Shown: positions 1 through 7,648, numbered from the stretch's first letter. The stretch is DNA of 17,427 nucleotides from DASZYF01 sp035545535 (GCA_035545535.1 DASZYF010000073.1:1-17427); one strand, 5' to 3'. The notes: generated by a model not told the origin, from the sequence alone. Numbers and translations: made by a program.

Positions 1-44
1 AGGACCGTGACCCGGCCGCGCCGGCTGCGCGCCCTTTCGAAGAC

Positions 45-60
45 CTGACATCCGTGTCAG
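45..60. promoter_or_regulatory. Inverted repeat, candidate operator of the P450 operon
   Basis: CTGACA-TCCG-TGTCAG has perfect 6-base arms around a 4-base centre. It ends 10 bases before the GTG start of the P450 gene. TetR-family and similar dimeric regulators commonly bind elements of this size and shape. No convincing -10/-35 pair is visible around it, so the promoter may begin left of the window or be non-canonical. Which regulator binds is unknown. The repeat differs in sequence from the near-palindrome at 6377-6393. Confidence 0.5.
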
Positions 61-70
61 CATCGGGGCC

Positions 71-1288
71 GTGACGGTCACCGACACGGACGACCCGTAC
101 GCCGCGTTCGACCCGATGAGCCAGTTCGTCGGGACGGTCGCGGGTGACGTCCGCAACCCGTACCCGGAGCTGGCGCGCAAGCGGCGCGAGGAGCCGGTGG
201 AGATCCGCTCGCAGACGCTGTACGAGGGCGTCGCGCGCGAGGTCGCCTACGTCTACCGCTACGACGACGTCGCCGAGGTCATGCGCGACCACGAGACGTT
301 CTCGTCCAGCCCCAACCGCGAGCTCATGGGCCTGGTGATGGGCCCCGACCTCATCGTGGGACTGGATGCGCCTGAGCACCGGCGCCATCGCTCGCTGGTC
401 GCGGCGGCGTTCCGCGCCAAGGCCTTGGAGCGCGAGACGTCGCTGGTGCGTGAGGTGCTCGACGAGCTCATCGACCGCTTCGCCGGGCGCGGGCACGCCG
501 AGCTGGTGCGCGAGCTGACCTACCGCTTCCCGGTGCAGGTGATCGCGGAGATCCTCGGGGTCCCGCGCGCGGACCACACCACGTTCCACCGGTGGTCCAT
601 GGCCGTCATCAACGTCGCCGCGGACCCGGTGGCGGGCATCGCGGCGAGCGAGGCGTTGCGCGACTACTTCTCCGGCATCGTCGCGCAGCGGCGCGCGGAC
701 CCGTCCGACGACGTCATCGGCGATCTCGTCACCGCCGAGCTCGACGGCGAGAAGCTCACCGACGACGAGATCTACACGTTCCTGCGCCTGCTGCTCCCCG
801 GCGGTGCGGAGACGACCTACCGCGCGACCGGCAACGTCCTCTTCGCGCTGCTGTCGCACGACGGTGCGTACGACGAGGTGCGCGCTGATCGGTCGCTGCT
901 GCCGCAGGCGGTGGAGGAGGGCATCCGCTGGGAGACGCCCCTGCTCATCAGCCAGCGCGCCGCGACGTGCGACACCGAGATCGCCGGCGTCCCGATCCCC
1001 CAGGGCATGGTCGTCGTGCCCAACCTCGGCTCGGCGAACCACGACGAGGCGCACTGGGACGAGCCCGAGGAGTTCCGCCTGCACCGGGCGCCGCAACCCG
1101 CGCTCATGTTCGGGGCCGGCCCGCACATGTGCATCGGGATGCACCTCGCCCGCATGGAGGTCCGGGTCGCGATCGACCAGCTGATGGATCGGCTGCCGAA
1201 CCTGCGACTCGACCCTTCGGTGGAGGACGTGCACATCCACGGTGACGCGTTCCGCTCCCCGACGCAGCTGCCCGTCCTGTTCGGCTGA
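71..1288 (+). CDS. Cytochrome P450 monooxygenase
   Basis: A soluble bacterial class I P450 of 405 residues, a normal length. It should insert one oxygen atom from O2 into a hydrophobic substrate using electrons from a ferredoxin. Visible signatures in order: the I-helix oxygen-activation motif GGAETT (residues 244-249), the K-helix E283-x-x-R286 pair, and the heme-binding loop FGAGPHMCIG with the axial thiolate Cys354. There is no membrane anchor. The GTG start lies 10 bases after an inverted repeat and has only a weak GGGG ribosome-binding site; an internal ATG at residue 16 is a less likely start. The stop overlaps the next start (TGATG), so translation is probably coupled to the SDR that would oxidise the hydroxylated product. 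A candidate redox partner is encoded four genes downstream (3874-4062). The substrate cannot be read from sequence; terpenoid, steroid and alicyclic compounds are all possible. I do not assign a CYP number. Confidence 0.95.
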   Translation: MTVTDTDDPYAAFDPMSQFVGTVAGDVRNPYPELARKRREEPVEIRSQTLYEGVAREVAYVYRYDDVAEVMRDHETFSSSPNRELMGLVMGPDLIVGLDAPEHRRHRSLVAAAFRAKALERETSLVREVLDELIDRFAGRGHAELVRELTYRFPVQVIAEILGVPRADHTTFHRWSMAVINVAADPVAGIAASEALRDYFSGIVAQRRADPSDDVIGDLVTAELDGEKLTDDEIYTFLRLLLPGGAETTYRATGNVLFALLSHDGAYDEVRADRSLLPQAVEEGIRWETPLLISQRAATCDTEIAGVPIPQGMVVVPNLGSANHDEAHWDEPEEFRLHRAPQPALMFGAGPHMCIGMHLARMEVRVAIDQLMDRLPNLRLDPSVEDVHIHGDAFRSPTQLPVLFG

Positions 1289-2058
1289 TGGTCGAACCGT
1301 TGCTCGGTGGGCGCGTCGCGCTCATCACGGGTGGGGCCAGCGGTCAGGGGCGCGCCGCCTCGGTGCTGTTCGCGCAGCAAGGCGCGCGCATCGTCGTGGC
1401 CGACATCAACGACGAGGGCTCGCAGGAGACCGTGCGGCTCGTCGAGGAGGCGGGCAGCCAGGCGGCGTGGGTGCACGCGGACGTCTCGGTGCGCGCGGAC
1501 TGCGACGCGATGGTCGCCGCGGCGGTCGCGGCGTTCGGCAGCCTGAACGTCCTCTACAACAACGCGGCCGTCCAGATGTCCGGCCGCCTGCTCGACTGCA
1601 CCGACGAGGAGTGGGACCGCACGCTGCGCACCAACCTGTCGGCGATCTTCTGGTCGTGTCGTGCCGCGCTCCCGCACCTCGTGGCGAGCGGCAACGGCAG
1701 CATCATCAGCACCGCGTCGGTGCTCGGGCTCATCGGCTCCGAGGGGTACGCGGCGTACGGGCCGGCGAAGGCCGGGCTCGTCGCGCTCACCCGGCAGATC
1801 GCGGTGGAGTACGGGCCGAACGTGCGGGCCAACGTGATCGCGCCGGGATCGATCGACACCCCGCGCTTCCGCAAGGTCGCGCAGGAGATGCCGGATCCCG
1901 AAGGGTTCCTCTCCGGGCTCGCGTCGATCATCCCGCAGAAGCGGCTCGGCCAGGCCGAGGACATCGCCGGCATCGCGCTGTTCCTCGCGAGCGACCTGTC
2001 GGCGTACACGTCGGGCGCGGTGGTGCCGGCCGACGGCGGTTTGGCGGCCATGCGATGA
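1288..2058 (+). CDS. Short-chain dehydrogenase/reductase (first of tandem pair)
   Basis: A classical SDR oxidoreductase of 256 residues, probably an NAD(P)-dependent alcohol dehydrogenase or ketoreductase. The Rossmann motif TGGASGQG is at residues 14-21. An Asp after beta-2 (VADIN) hints at NAD preference. NNAA stands at the usual NNAG position, and the catalytic Ser144, Tyr157 and Lys161 (YGPAK) are all present. The C-terminal segment ending in DGG is typical of the family. The ATG overlaps the P450 stop by one base and its own stop overlaps the next SDR start, so three genes are read as a chain. The context suggests oxidation of the alcohol made by the P450. It is clearly paralogous to the next gene; both carry a DCTD-E-EWDR segment after beta-4 and end in a DGGLAA tail. 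Confidence 0.93.
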   Translation: MVEPLLGGRVALITGGASGQGRAASVLFAQQGARIVVADINDEGSQETVRLVEEAGSQAAWVHADVSVRADCDAMVAAAVAAFGSLNVLYNNAAVQMSGRLLDCTDEEWDRTLRTNLSAIFWSCRAALPHLVASGNGSIISTASVLGLIGSEGYAAYGPAKAGLVALTRQIAVEYGPNVRANVIAPGSIDTPRFRKVAQEMPDPEGFLSGLASIIPQKRLGQAEDIAGIALFLASDLSAYTSGAVVPADGGLAAMR

Positions 2059-2801
2059 CCGGCGACCTGGACGGGCGGGTCGCGATCGTCACCGGGGGAG
2101 CGTCCGGTCTGGGAGCGGCGATCAGTCGCGCCGCTGCCGCGGCCGGCGCGCACGTCGTGATCGCCGACATCGACGGTGATGCCGCCACCTGGGTGGCGCG
2201 CGAGGTCGGCGGCACGCCGGTCACGTGCGACGTGACGCAGTCCGCCGACGTGCAGCGCATGGTCGAGGTCGCGGCCGGTCGCGGCCCCATCCGCGCGCTG
2301 GTCCTCTCGGCCGCGGTGGAGACGCGCACACCGGTCGTCGACTGCACCGACGACGAGTGGGACCGCGTCATCGGCGTGAACCTGACCGGACCCTTCCTCT
2401 GCCTGCGTGCGACGATCCCCCACATGATCGACGCGGGCGGCGGGGCGGTCGTCGCCATGGGCTCGACGCTCGGGCAGGTCACGTCGCCCGGCTACCCCGC
2501 GTACTGCGCGAGCAAGACCGCGCTCACCAACCTGTGCAAGCAGGCCGCGATCGAGCACGCGAAGGACGGCGTGCGGGTGAACGTGCTCGCACCGTCGGCG
2601 ACGGAGTCCGGGCTGTTCATGAAGGTCACCGAGCCGGTGCCGCACGTGCGCCAGCAGGTGGCGGCGCAGGTGCCGATGGGCCGGCTCGGCCGCGAGGACG
2701 ATGTGACGGCCGCGGTGCTGTACCTGCTGGGCGACGGTTCGACCTATCTGTCGGGAGCGGTCATCCCGCTCGACGGCGGCCTCGCCGCGCGACGGTCGTG
2801 A
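2055..2801 (+). CDS. Short-chain dehydrogenase/reductase (second of tandem pair)
   Basis: A classical SDR of 248 residues. The nucleotide-binding TGGASGLG begins at residue 13, VIADID gives the beta-2 Asp associated with NAD, and the catalytic Ser137, Tyr150 and Lys154 (YCASK) are intact. It departs from the family at the beta-4 NNAG motif, which reads LSAA here. That motif mainly stabilises the central sheet, so activity is not ruled out. The start chosen is the ATG that overlaps the previous stop in an ATGA arrangement; reading upstream in the same frame gives only an arginine-rich shadow of the neighbour. The gene most likely arose by tandem duplication of the preceding SDR. The two may handle different stereoisomers or successive alcohols of one pathway, which is inference. 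Confidence 0.92.
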   Translation: MTGDLDGRVAIVTGGASGLGAAISRAAAAAGAHVVIADIDGDAATWVAREVGGTPVTCDVTQSADVQRMVEVAAGRGPIRALVLSAAVETRTPVVDCTDDEWDRVIGVNLTGPFLCLRATIPHMIDAGGGAVVAMGSTLGQVTSPGYPAYCASKTALTNLCKQAAIEHAKDGVRVNVLAPSATESGLFMKVTEPVPHVRQQVAAQVPMGRLGREDDVTAAVLYLLGDGSTYLSGAVIPLDGGLAARRS

Positions 2802-2807
2802 GCAGCC

Positions 2808-3872
2808 ATGCGTGACGGGCTGCCGATCCTCGACGCGGATGCGCACGTCGTCGAACCGATCGACATCTTCGGCGGTCTGCTGCCCGCCGGTGTTCCGGTG
2901 ATGGACCTGCCCACGACAACGCCCATGGTCATGTGCGGCGACACGAGCAAGCTGGCCGCGCAGGTCGAGGCGCGGTTCAGCAGCGCGAGCTACCTGGACG
3001 CGATGGACGCGCAGGGCATCGACGCCGCGGTGGTCTACCCCTCGCTCGGGCTGTTCCTGCCCCACCTGCCCGAGCTCGACCGGGAGAACGCGGCGGACAT
3101 CTGCCGGGCCTACAACACGTGGGCCGCCGGCTGGTCGGCCGCCGGGGGAGGGCGGCTCGGCGCGGTGGGCATCCTGCCGCAGCGCTACCCCACGATGTGC
3201 GTGCAGATCGCACGTGAGGCGATGGACCTCGGGCTGCTGGGTGTGCTCCTGCGGCCGAACCTCATCGGCGAGCACAGCCTGGACGACCACGCCTTCGACC
3301 ACCTCTACGCCGAAGTCGCCGCGCGCGGTCGCGTGCTGGCGATCCACGAGGGCCTGGGCGTGCGCGGCCCGACGATCGGCAGTGACCGCTTCACGTCGTT
3401 CTCCGCCCGGCACGCGTGCTCGCACCCCCTCGAGCAGATGACCGCCGCGGTGGCGTTCCTCGTCGGCGGTGTGTGCGAACGGCACCCGACGCTGCGCGTC
3501 GCGTTCCTCGAGTCGGGCACCGGCTGGTTGCCGTACTGGCTCAGCCGCCTCGACGAGCACCGCGAGTGGATGGGGGGCAGCGAGCTCGCGCACCTGTCCC
3601 TCGACCCGAGCGAGTACTTCGCCCGCCAGTGCGTCATCTCGACCGACCCCGAGGACCACCTCGTCGCGACGTCCCTCTCGCACGTGCCTGCGGCGAACGT
3701 GGTGTGGGCCAGCGACTTCCCGCACCCCGACGCGCTCTTCCCCGACGCGGTCGACGCGTTCCTCACCCGGGCCCGCAAGGACGGCGTCGGCGACGACACC
3801 CTCCGCGCGCTCATGTGGGACACCCCCACGGCGTTCTACGGCGCGCCGTTCACGGCCCCGACCGCCGCCTGA
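2808..3872 (+). CDS. Amidohydrolase-2 family metal-dependent hydrolase/decarboxylase
   Basis: A 354-residue TIM-barrel enzyme of the amidohydrolase-2 (PF04909) group, which includes ACMSD-like decarboxylases and C-C or C-N hydrolases. The N-terminal metal motif is D9-x-D11-x-H13-x-x-E16-P. A barrel His lies in VLAIHEG, and the ESGTGWLPYWLSRLDEH segment and the late catalytic Asp303 in WASDFPHP are typical. The first ligand position is Asp rather than the His of the HxH pair in classic amidohydrolases, as in many actinobacterial members. The ATG is 6 bases after the SDR stop, with a weak GTGAG ribosome-binding site. Its position after a P450 and two SDRs suggests ring or carbon-carbon cleavage, or decarboxylation, of an oxidised intermediate; this is inference. 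It is a distant paralogue of the enzymes at 6419 and 8542. Confidence 0.9.
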   Translation: MRDGLPILDADAHVVEPIDIFGGLLPAGVPVMDLPTTTPMVMCGDTSKLAAQVEARFSSASYLDAMDAQGIDAAVVYPSLGLFLPHLPELDRENAADICRAYNTWAAGWSAAGGGRLGAVGILPQRYPTMCVQIAREAMDLGLLGVLLRPNLIGEHSLDDHAFDHLYAEVAARGRVLAIHEGLGVRGPTIGSDRFTSFSARHACSHPLEQMTAAVAFLVGGVCERHPTLRVAFLESGTGWLPYWLSRLDEHREWMGGSELAHLSLDPSEYFARQCVISTDPEDHLVATSLSHVPAANVVWASDFPHPDALFPDAVDAFLTRARKDGVGDDTLRALMWDTPTAFYGAPFTAPTAA

Positions 3873-3873
3873 C

Positions 3874-4062
3874 ATGGCCGTCGTGTCGGTCGACCGCACC
3901 CGGTGCGTGGGGTCCGGCAACTGCGCGTTCTGGGCGCCCGGAGCCTTCGACCTCGACGACGACGAGGGGCTCGCCGTCGTGCTCGACCCCGACGCCGCCG
4001 ACCTCGAGCACCTCAAGGCGGCCGAGCGCGGGTGCCCCACGCAGGCCATCACCGTCGAGTGA
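3874..4062 (+). CDS. Small 3Fe-4S ferredoxin, likely P450 redox partner
   Basis: A 62-residue single-cluster ferredoxin of the type found beside actinobacterial P450 genes. Cysteines 11, 17 and 54 (the last followed by Pro) are the three cluster ligands. The position that would hold the fourth Cys of a 4Fe-4S cluster is Ser14 in CVGSGNC, so a 3Fe-4S centre is expected. The acidic surface and FDLDDDEGLAVV segment are also typical. It should carry electrons from a ferredoxin reductase to the P450 at 71-1288. No reductase gene is visible in the window. The ATG starts one base after the amidohydrolase stop without a Shine-Dalgarno sequence, implying coupled translation. It is the last gene of the first operon. 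Confidence 0.95.
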   Translation: MAVVSVDRTRCVGSGNCAFWAPGAFDLDDDEGLAVVLDPDAADLEHLKAAERGCPTQAITVE

Positions 4063-4117
4063 GCCCGCTCACCGCGCTCTGATCGAAGACCCGTTTCGTC
4101 CGGACCGAGCCGTCGTT

Positions 4118-4124
4118 GGGAGGG
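4118..4124 (+). promoter_or_regulatory. Ribosome-binding site deciding the GH5 start
   Basis: GGGAGGG stands 7 bases before the GTG at 4132. The in-frame GTG at 4126 would be only one base away and the ATG at 4147 too far, so 4132 is the best-supported start. Confidence 0.6.
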
Positions 4125-4131
4125 TGTGCGC

Positions 4132-5706
4132 GTGCAACCGAGGGGGATGCACGCGCACGTTCGACGCGTGCTCGGGATGGCCGCGCTGACCCTTCTGGGC
4201 GCGGCCATCCCGGCCGCTGCCACGACCGCGAGGCCGGGCCCGCCGGCCCTCGGTGGCGCGACGTTCCTCGACGTCGGCCCGGCCGCCGGCCCGAGCGGCC
4301 TGCCGCAGATCATCGACGGGCACGGACGTGCCGTCCTGCTCCGCGCGGTCGACGTCGCCGGGCTCGGTGACTACTGGCGCCCGGACCTGAAGACGTCCTA
4401 CCCGATCGACCCGGCCGCGTACGCGAACGGGCACTGCCCGGCGACCGACCCGACCATCGAACCGACCCCGGTGTGCCGCAAGGACACCAAGAAGATCGCG
4501 TCGCTCGGCTACGACGCCATCCGCCTCACGATGTCCTGGTCACTCCTCGAGCCGAAGCCGGGCGTCATCGACCGGACCTACATCGCCCGCATCGCGCAGG
4601 TCGTCAGCTGGGCGAAGGCCGACCACCTGTGGGTGGTGCTCGACCTGCACCAGGACGCGTGGTCCAAGTACGGGTACTCGCACGACAGCTGCCCCGCGCC
4701 GCTCGACCGCACGCCGGGCTTCGACGGCGCGCCCGCCTGGGCAACCGACACGACGCTGCCGTTCTGCACGGTCGACAACACACGCGAGCTCGACCCCGGC
4801 GTCGTCTCCAACTTCCAACGCCTCTGGTCCAACGTCCCCGGCCCCGACGGCGTCGGGCTGCAGGACCACCTGGCGCACGTGATGGCGGTGCTGGCCGCGC
4901 GGTTCGCGAAGGACCCCACCGTCGCGGGCTACGACCTCTTCAACGAGCCGTCGCCCGGCGCGGTCGCGCCGATCGCCACCGAGGTCCTGCAGCTGAACCG
5001 CTACTACGCGAAGGTCGCGTCGGCGATGACGGCCGCGGTGCCGCACTTCCGCCAGCTGCTGTTCCTCGAGCCGAACGTCGCCCGGGCGACGACGACGCCC
5101 GCGCCCGCCGAGGTGGCGCCCTGGTCGGCGTTCTCCTCCTACCGCCGGGCGGTGTACGCGCCGCACGTCTACACGCAGGTCTTCACCGCCGACGCGATGG
5201 CCGGTCAGCCCGGCAAGCTGCAGACCGCGCAGGCCGACTGGGACTCCGCGGTGCGCGACGCGAAGGTGCTCGGCCTCCCGCTCTGGGTCGGCGAGTTCGG
5301 CAACGGACCCGCGCAGGACCGCGTCGTGCTCGACGAGGCGTTCCGCCAGCAGGACGCGCGCGGGGTGTCGGGCGGTCTGTGGATCTGGAAGGAGAACCAC
5401 AACGACACCGCTCCCGACCAGACGTGGTCGGTCGAAGGCAGCCCGCGCGAGGTGAGCGCGTCGCGGGGCTACCCGGTGGCGCTCGCGGGCCGGCTGGTGT
5501 CGCTCGCCGAGGAGCCCCTCAAGCACACGTTCTCGATGAGCGCCACCGCGGCGAAGGGCACCACCGTGGTGTTCCTGCCTCCGGCCGAGGGCGGCCACCT
5601 CATCGTCACCGGAGCGTCGGTGCGCGTCCGCACGACCGGGGCGGGCGCCCGCGTCGTCAGCCTCACCGCGAAGCCCGGCACGACGTGGCGGCTCGCGGTC
5701 TCCTGA
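4132..5706 (+). CDS. Secreted GH5 glycosidase, endoglycoceramidase-like
   Basis: A 524-residue glycoside hydrolase family 5 enzyme with the layout of endoglycoceramidases, which release the glycan from glycosphingolipids; related actinobacterial enzymes act on other beta-glycosides or steryl glucosides. A basic N-terminus and hydrophobic stretch (about residues 10-30) ending in small residues form a signal peptide. Four cysteines (in NGHCPAT, TPVCRKD, HDSCPAP and PFCTVDN) could form two disulfides, consistent with export. The DLHQDAWS loop is typical of endoglycoceramidases. The acid/base is Glu272 in FNEP and the nucleophile is Glu388 in VGEFGNG. A C-terminal beta-rich segment (about 430-524) completes the usual architecture. 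It is separated from the ferredoxin by 69 bases and followed by a TetR gene 22 bases on, so it may belong to a transcript of its own. The substrate is inferred from family only. Confidence 0.85.
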   Translation: MQPRGMHAHVRRVLGMAALTLLGAAIPAAATTARPGPPALGGATFLDVGPAAGPSGLPQIIDGHGRAVLLRAVDVAGLGDYWRPDLKTSYPIDPAAYANGHCPATDPTIEPTPVCRKDTKKIASLGYDAIRLTMSWSLLEPKPGVIDRTYIARIAQVVSWAKADHLWVVLDLHQDAWSKYGYSHDSCPAPLDRTPGFDGAPAWATDTTLPFCTVDNTRELDPGVVSNFQRLWSNVPGPDGVGLQDHLAHVMAVLAARFAKDPTVAGYDLFNEPSPGAVAPIATEVLQLNRYYAKVASAMTAAVPHFRQLLFLEPNVARATTTPAPAEVAPWSAFSSYRRAVYAPHVYTQVFTADAMAGQPGKLQTAQADWDSAVRDAKVLGLPLWVGEFGNGPAQDRVVLDEAFRQQDARGVSGGLWIWKENHNDTAPDQTWSVEGSPREVSASRGYPVALAGRLVSLAEEPLKHTFSMSATAAKGTTVVFLPPAEGGHLIVTGASVRVRTTGAGARVVSLTAKPGTTWRLAVS

Positions 5707-5728
5707 CCCGGGGTGGTAGGACCGGCGC

Positions 5729-6355
5729 ATGACGACGGCGGCCCGGCGCGGTGATCGCGATCCGCTCTCGCGGGACGCGGTCGTCGAGACCGCGCTGGCG
5801 CTCGTCACCGCGCAGGGCGTCGACGCGCTCACGATGCGGCGGCTGGCGACCGAGCTGGGGACCGCCGTCACCGCGATCTACTGGCACGTCGGCAACCGTG
5901 ACGCGCTGCTCGACCTGCTCGTCGAGCGGGTGCTGGCCGACATCGGCACCGTCCGTCCGGTCGGCCGGACGCCGCAGCTGCGCGTGGCATCGCTCGTGCG
6001 CAAGCTGCGCACCGCGCTGCTCGACCATCCGCACCTCATCGGTCTCGTGCACGAGCGCGGCGCGGCGGCGCGGATGTTCCAGCCCGTCCAGGCGGCCCTG
6101 GCGACCGAGCTCGCCGCGATCGGCCAGCACGGTGCGACCGCGGCGCTGACCATCCAGGCGCTGCAGCAGCACGTGCTGGCCTCCCTCGTGCTCGAACGCG
6201 CGCTCGCCCGCGCCCCTGGCCCGGACCCGGAGGCGATCGAGGACTGGCAGGGGCCGGACGATGCCGTGCTGGTCGCGCGCCTGGCCGAGCAGCCCGACCA
6301 CGAACGGCTCTTCGAGGTCGGTCTCGACGCCCTGATCGCGCACCTGCTCGCCTGA
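5729..6355 (+). CDS. TetR-family transcriptional regulator
   Basis: A 208-residue TetR-family protein. The N-terminal DNA-binding domain spans about residues 15-62, with the helix-turn-helix at about 35-54 (LTMRRLATELG...AIYWHVGNRDAL). The YWHVGN recognition-helix ending is typical. The rest is the helical ligand-binding and dimerisation domain, with no recognisable ligand signature. An AGGA ribosome-binding site lies 7 bases before the ATG. It sits between the GH5 gene and the second catabolic operon. A 17-bp near-palindrome overlaps the promoter of that operon just 21 bases after this gene's stop. The simplest reading is a repressor of the downstream genes that is relieved by a pathway substrate or CoA ester. 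Control of the first operon is also possible, but the inverted repeat there is different. Confidence 0.9.
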   Translation: MTTAARRGDRDPLSRDAVVETALALVTAQGVDALTMRRLATELGTAVTAIYWHVGNRDALLDLLVERVLADIGTVRPVGRTPQLRVASLVRKLRTALLDHPHLIGLVHERGAAARMFQPVQAALATELAAIGQHGATAALTIQALQQHVLASLVLERALARAPGPDPEAIEDWQGPDDAVLVARLAEQPDHERLFEVGLDALIAHLLA

Positions 6356-6366
6356 TCCCCGCCTCC

Positions 6367-6394
6367 TTGACGAAGTCTGTAACGGCGATACAGT
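6367..6394 (+). promoter_or_regulatory. Predicted sigma-70-type promoter of the second catabolic operon
   Basis: TTGACG (6367-6372, 5 of 6 to consensus) and TACAGT (6389-6394, 4 of 6) are separated by 16 bases. Transcription would begin near 6400, leaving a leader of about 18 bases that contains GAGGAGG (6408-6414) four bases before the ATG at 6419. Confidence 0.6.
6377..6393. promoter_or_regulatory. Near-palindromic operator, likely TetR site
   Basis: CTGTAACG-G-CGATACAG is a 17-bp dyad with 8-base arms matching at 7 of 8 positions. It covers the spacer and nearly all of the -10 hexamer of the predicted promoter. Size, symmetry and placement fit a TetR-type repressor, and the nearest candidate is the product of 5729-6355. 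Confidence 0.65.
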
Positions 6395-6418
6395 CGGCCG
6401 CGACGTCGAGGAGGCGCG

Positions 6419-7648
6419 ATGGGCGAGCAGCGGTACACCGTCATCTCCGCGGACTGCCACGGCGGGGCCGACATCGCGGGGTACAGGCCCTACCTCGAGG
6501 CGCGCTGGCACGACGAGTTCGACGCGTGGGCGGCCGACTACGAGATCCCCTACGAGGACATGACGGGGCCGGACGGCAACCGCAACTGGGACTCGAAGCG
6601 CCGGCTCCAGGAGCTCGAGGACGACGGGATCGTCGCCGAGGTGATCTACCCGAACACCGTTCCGCCGTTCTTCCCGAAGGTGAGCTTCGCCGCGCAGCCG
6701 CCGCCCATCAGCGCCGCCGACGCCGAGCGCCGCGCGGCCGGGCTGCGCGCCGCCAACCGCTGGCTCGCCGACTTCTGCGCGGATGCGCCCGGGCGCCGCG
6801 CGGGGATCGCGCAGGTGCCGCTCACCGACATCGATGCGTCGGTGAAGGAGCTGCACTGGGCCAAGGAGAACGGGCTCACCGGGGGCCTGCTGCTGCCGGG
6901 CACGCCGCCCGGCGGTGACCTCACGCCGCTGTGGCACTACGACCACTACGCGCCCATCTGGCACACCTGCGAAGAGCTCGGCCTGCCGGTCAACCACCAC
7001 TCGGGCAGTGCCGTGCCGGTGTTCGGTGACACCGACCTCGACCACATCGTGTTCCTGCTCGAGGTGACGTGGTGGGCGCACCGCGCGTTCACGCACCTGA
7101 TCTTCAGCGGCACGTTCCAGAAGCACCCCGACCTGCAGCTCGTGCTCACCGAGCAGGGCACGGCGTGGATCCCGCAGGAGCTGTTCCGGCTCGACTACTT
7201 CTACGACCGCATGATGAACGCCGTCGGTTCGCAGGAGCACGTCTGGGGCTTCCCGGTCGTCTCCGGTCTGGACCTCAAGCCGAGTGAGTACTGGGCCCGG
7301 CAGTGCCACGTCGGCTCGAGCTTCATCCGGCCGGAGGAGGTGCCGCTGCGCGGGATCGTCGGCGTCGACAAGATCATGTGGGGCAGCGACTACCCGCACA
7401 AGGAGGCGAGCTACCCGTTCAGCCGCGAGGCGATCCGGCTCTCGATGGCCGACGTCGACCCGTCCGAGATCGCGATGATGCTCGGCGGCAACGCGGCCCG
7501 CGTGTACGGGTTCGACCTCGAGCTGCTGGACAAGGTCGCGGCCGACGTCGGTCCCGCGGTCGAGGAGATCGCCCGGCCCTTCACCGTCGGCGAGATCCCC
7601 GTGGAAGCCGACCGCTGCCCGGCCTTCGTCGGGCACGTCGGACGGTGA
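6419..7648 (+). CDS. Amidohydrolase-2 family enzyme (second paralogue)
   Basis: A 409-residue amidohydrolase-2 TIM-barrel protein. The N-terminal metal site is D12-x-H14 in SADCHGG. Barrel histidines lie in VNHHSGS, the EQGTAWIPQELFRLDYFYD helix follows, and the late catalytic Asp324 is in WGSDYPHKE. After the first strand it has a segment YRPYLEARWHDEFDAW that is shared in form with the enzyme at 8542 but absent from the one at 2808, so these two are closer relatives. The Gly-Gly after D-x-H leaves out the second His of an HxH site, and the metal set may be altered. It is the first gene of the second operon, with a strong GAGGAGG ribosome-binding site. The reaction is unknown; hydrolysis or decarboxylation of a cyclic or carboxylated intermediate is plausible. 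Confidence 0.88.
   Translation: MGEQRYTVISADCHGGADIAGYRPYLEARWHDEFDAWAADYEIPYEDMTGPDGNRNWDSKRRLQELEDDGIVAEVIYPNTVPPFFPKVSFAAQPPPISAADAERRAAGLRAANRWLADFCADAPGRRAGIAQVPLTDIDASVKELHWAKENGLTGGLLLPGTPPGGDLTPLWHYDHYAPIWHTCEELGLPVNHHSGSAVPVFGDTDLDHIVFLLEVTWWAHRAFTHLIFSGTFQKHPDLQLVLTEQGTAWIPQELFRLDYFYDRMMNAVGSQEHVWGFPVVSGLDLKPSEYWARQCHVGSSFIRPEEVPLRGIVGVDKIMWGSDYPHKEASYPFSREAIRLSMADVDPSEIAMMLGGNAARVYGFDLELLDKVAADVGPAVEEIARPFTVGEIPVEADRCPAFVGHVGR

Noticed and set aside
37..4091. The shared 9-mer TCGAAGACC upstream of the P450 (37-45) and the GH5 gene (4083-4091)
   Set aside because: A single short match with no symmetry and different distances to the start codons; a chance match is plausible in 17 kb.
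1554..4313. A 919-codon open frame on the minus strand opposite the SDR and amidohydrolase genes
   Set aside because: Its translation is rich in Arg, Ala, Gly and His with no recognisable domain, and it lies antisense to five well-supported genes. Long antisense frames are expected at this GC content.
5663..7636. A 657-codon minus-strand open frame opposite the TetR and amidohydrolase genes
   Set aside because: Low-complexity Arg/Val/Asp/Gly composition typical of the antisense shadow of a GC-rich gene, and no family signature.
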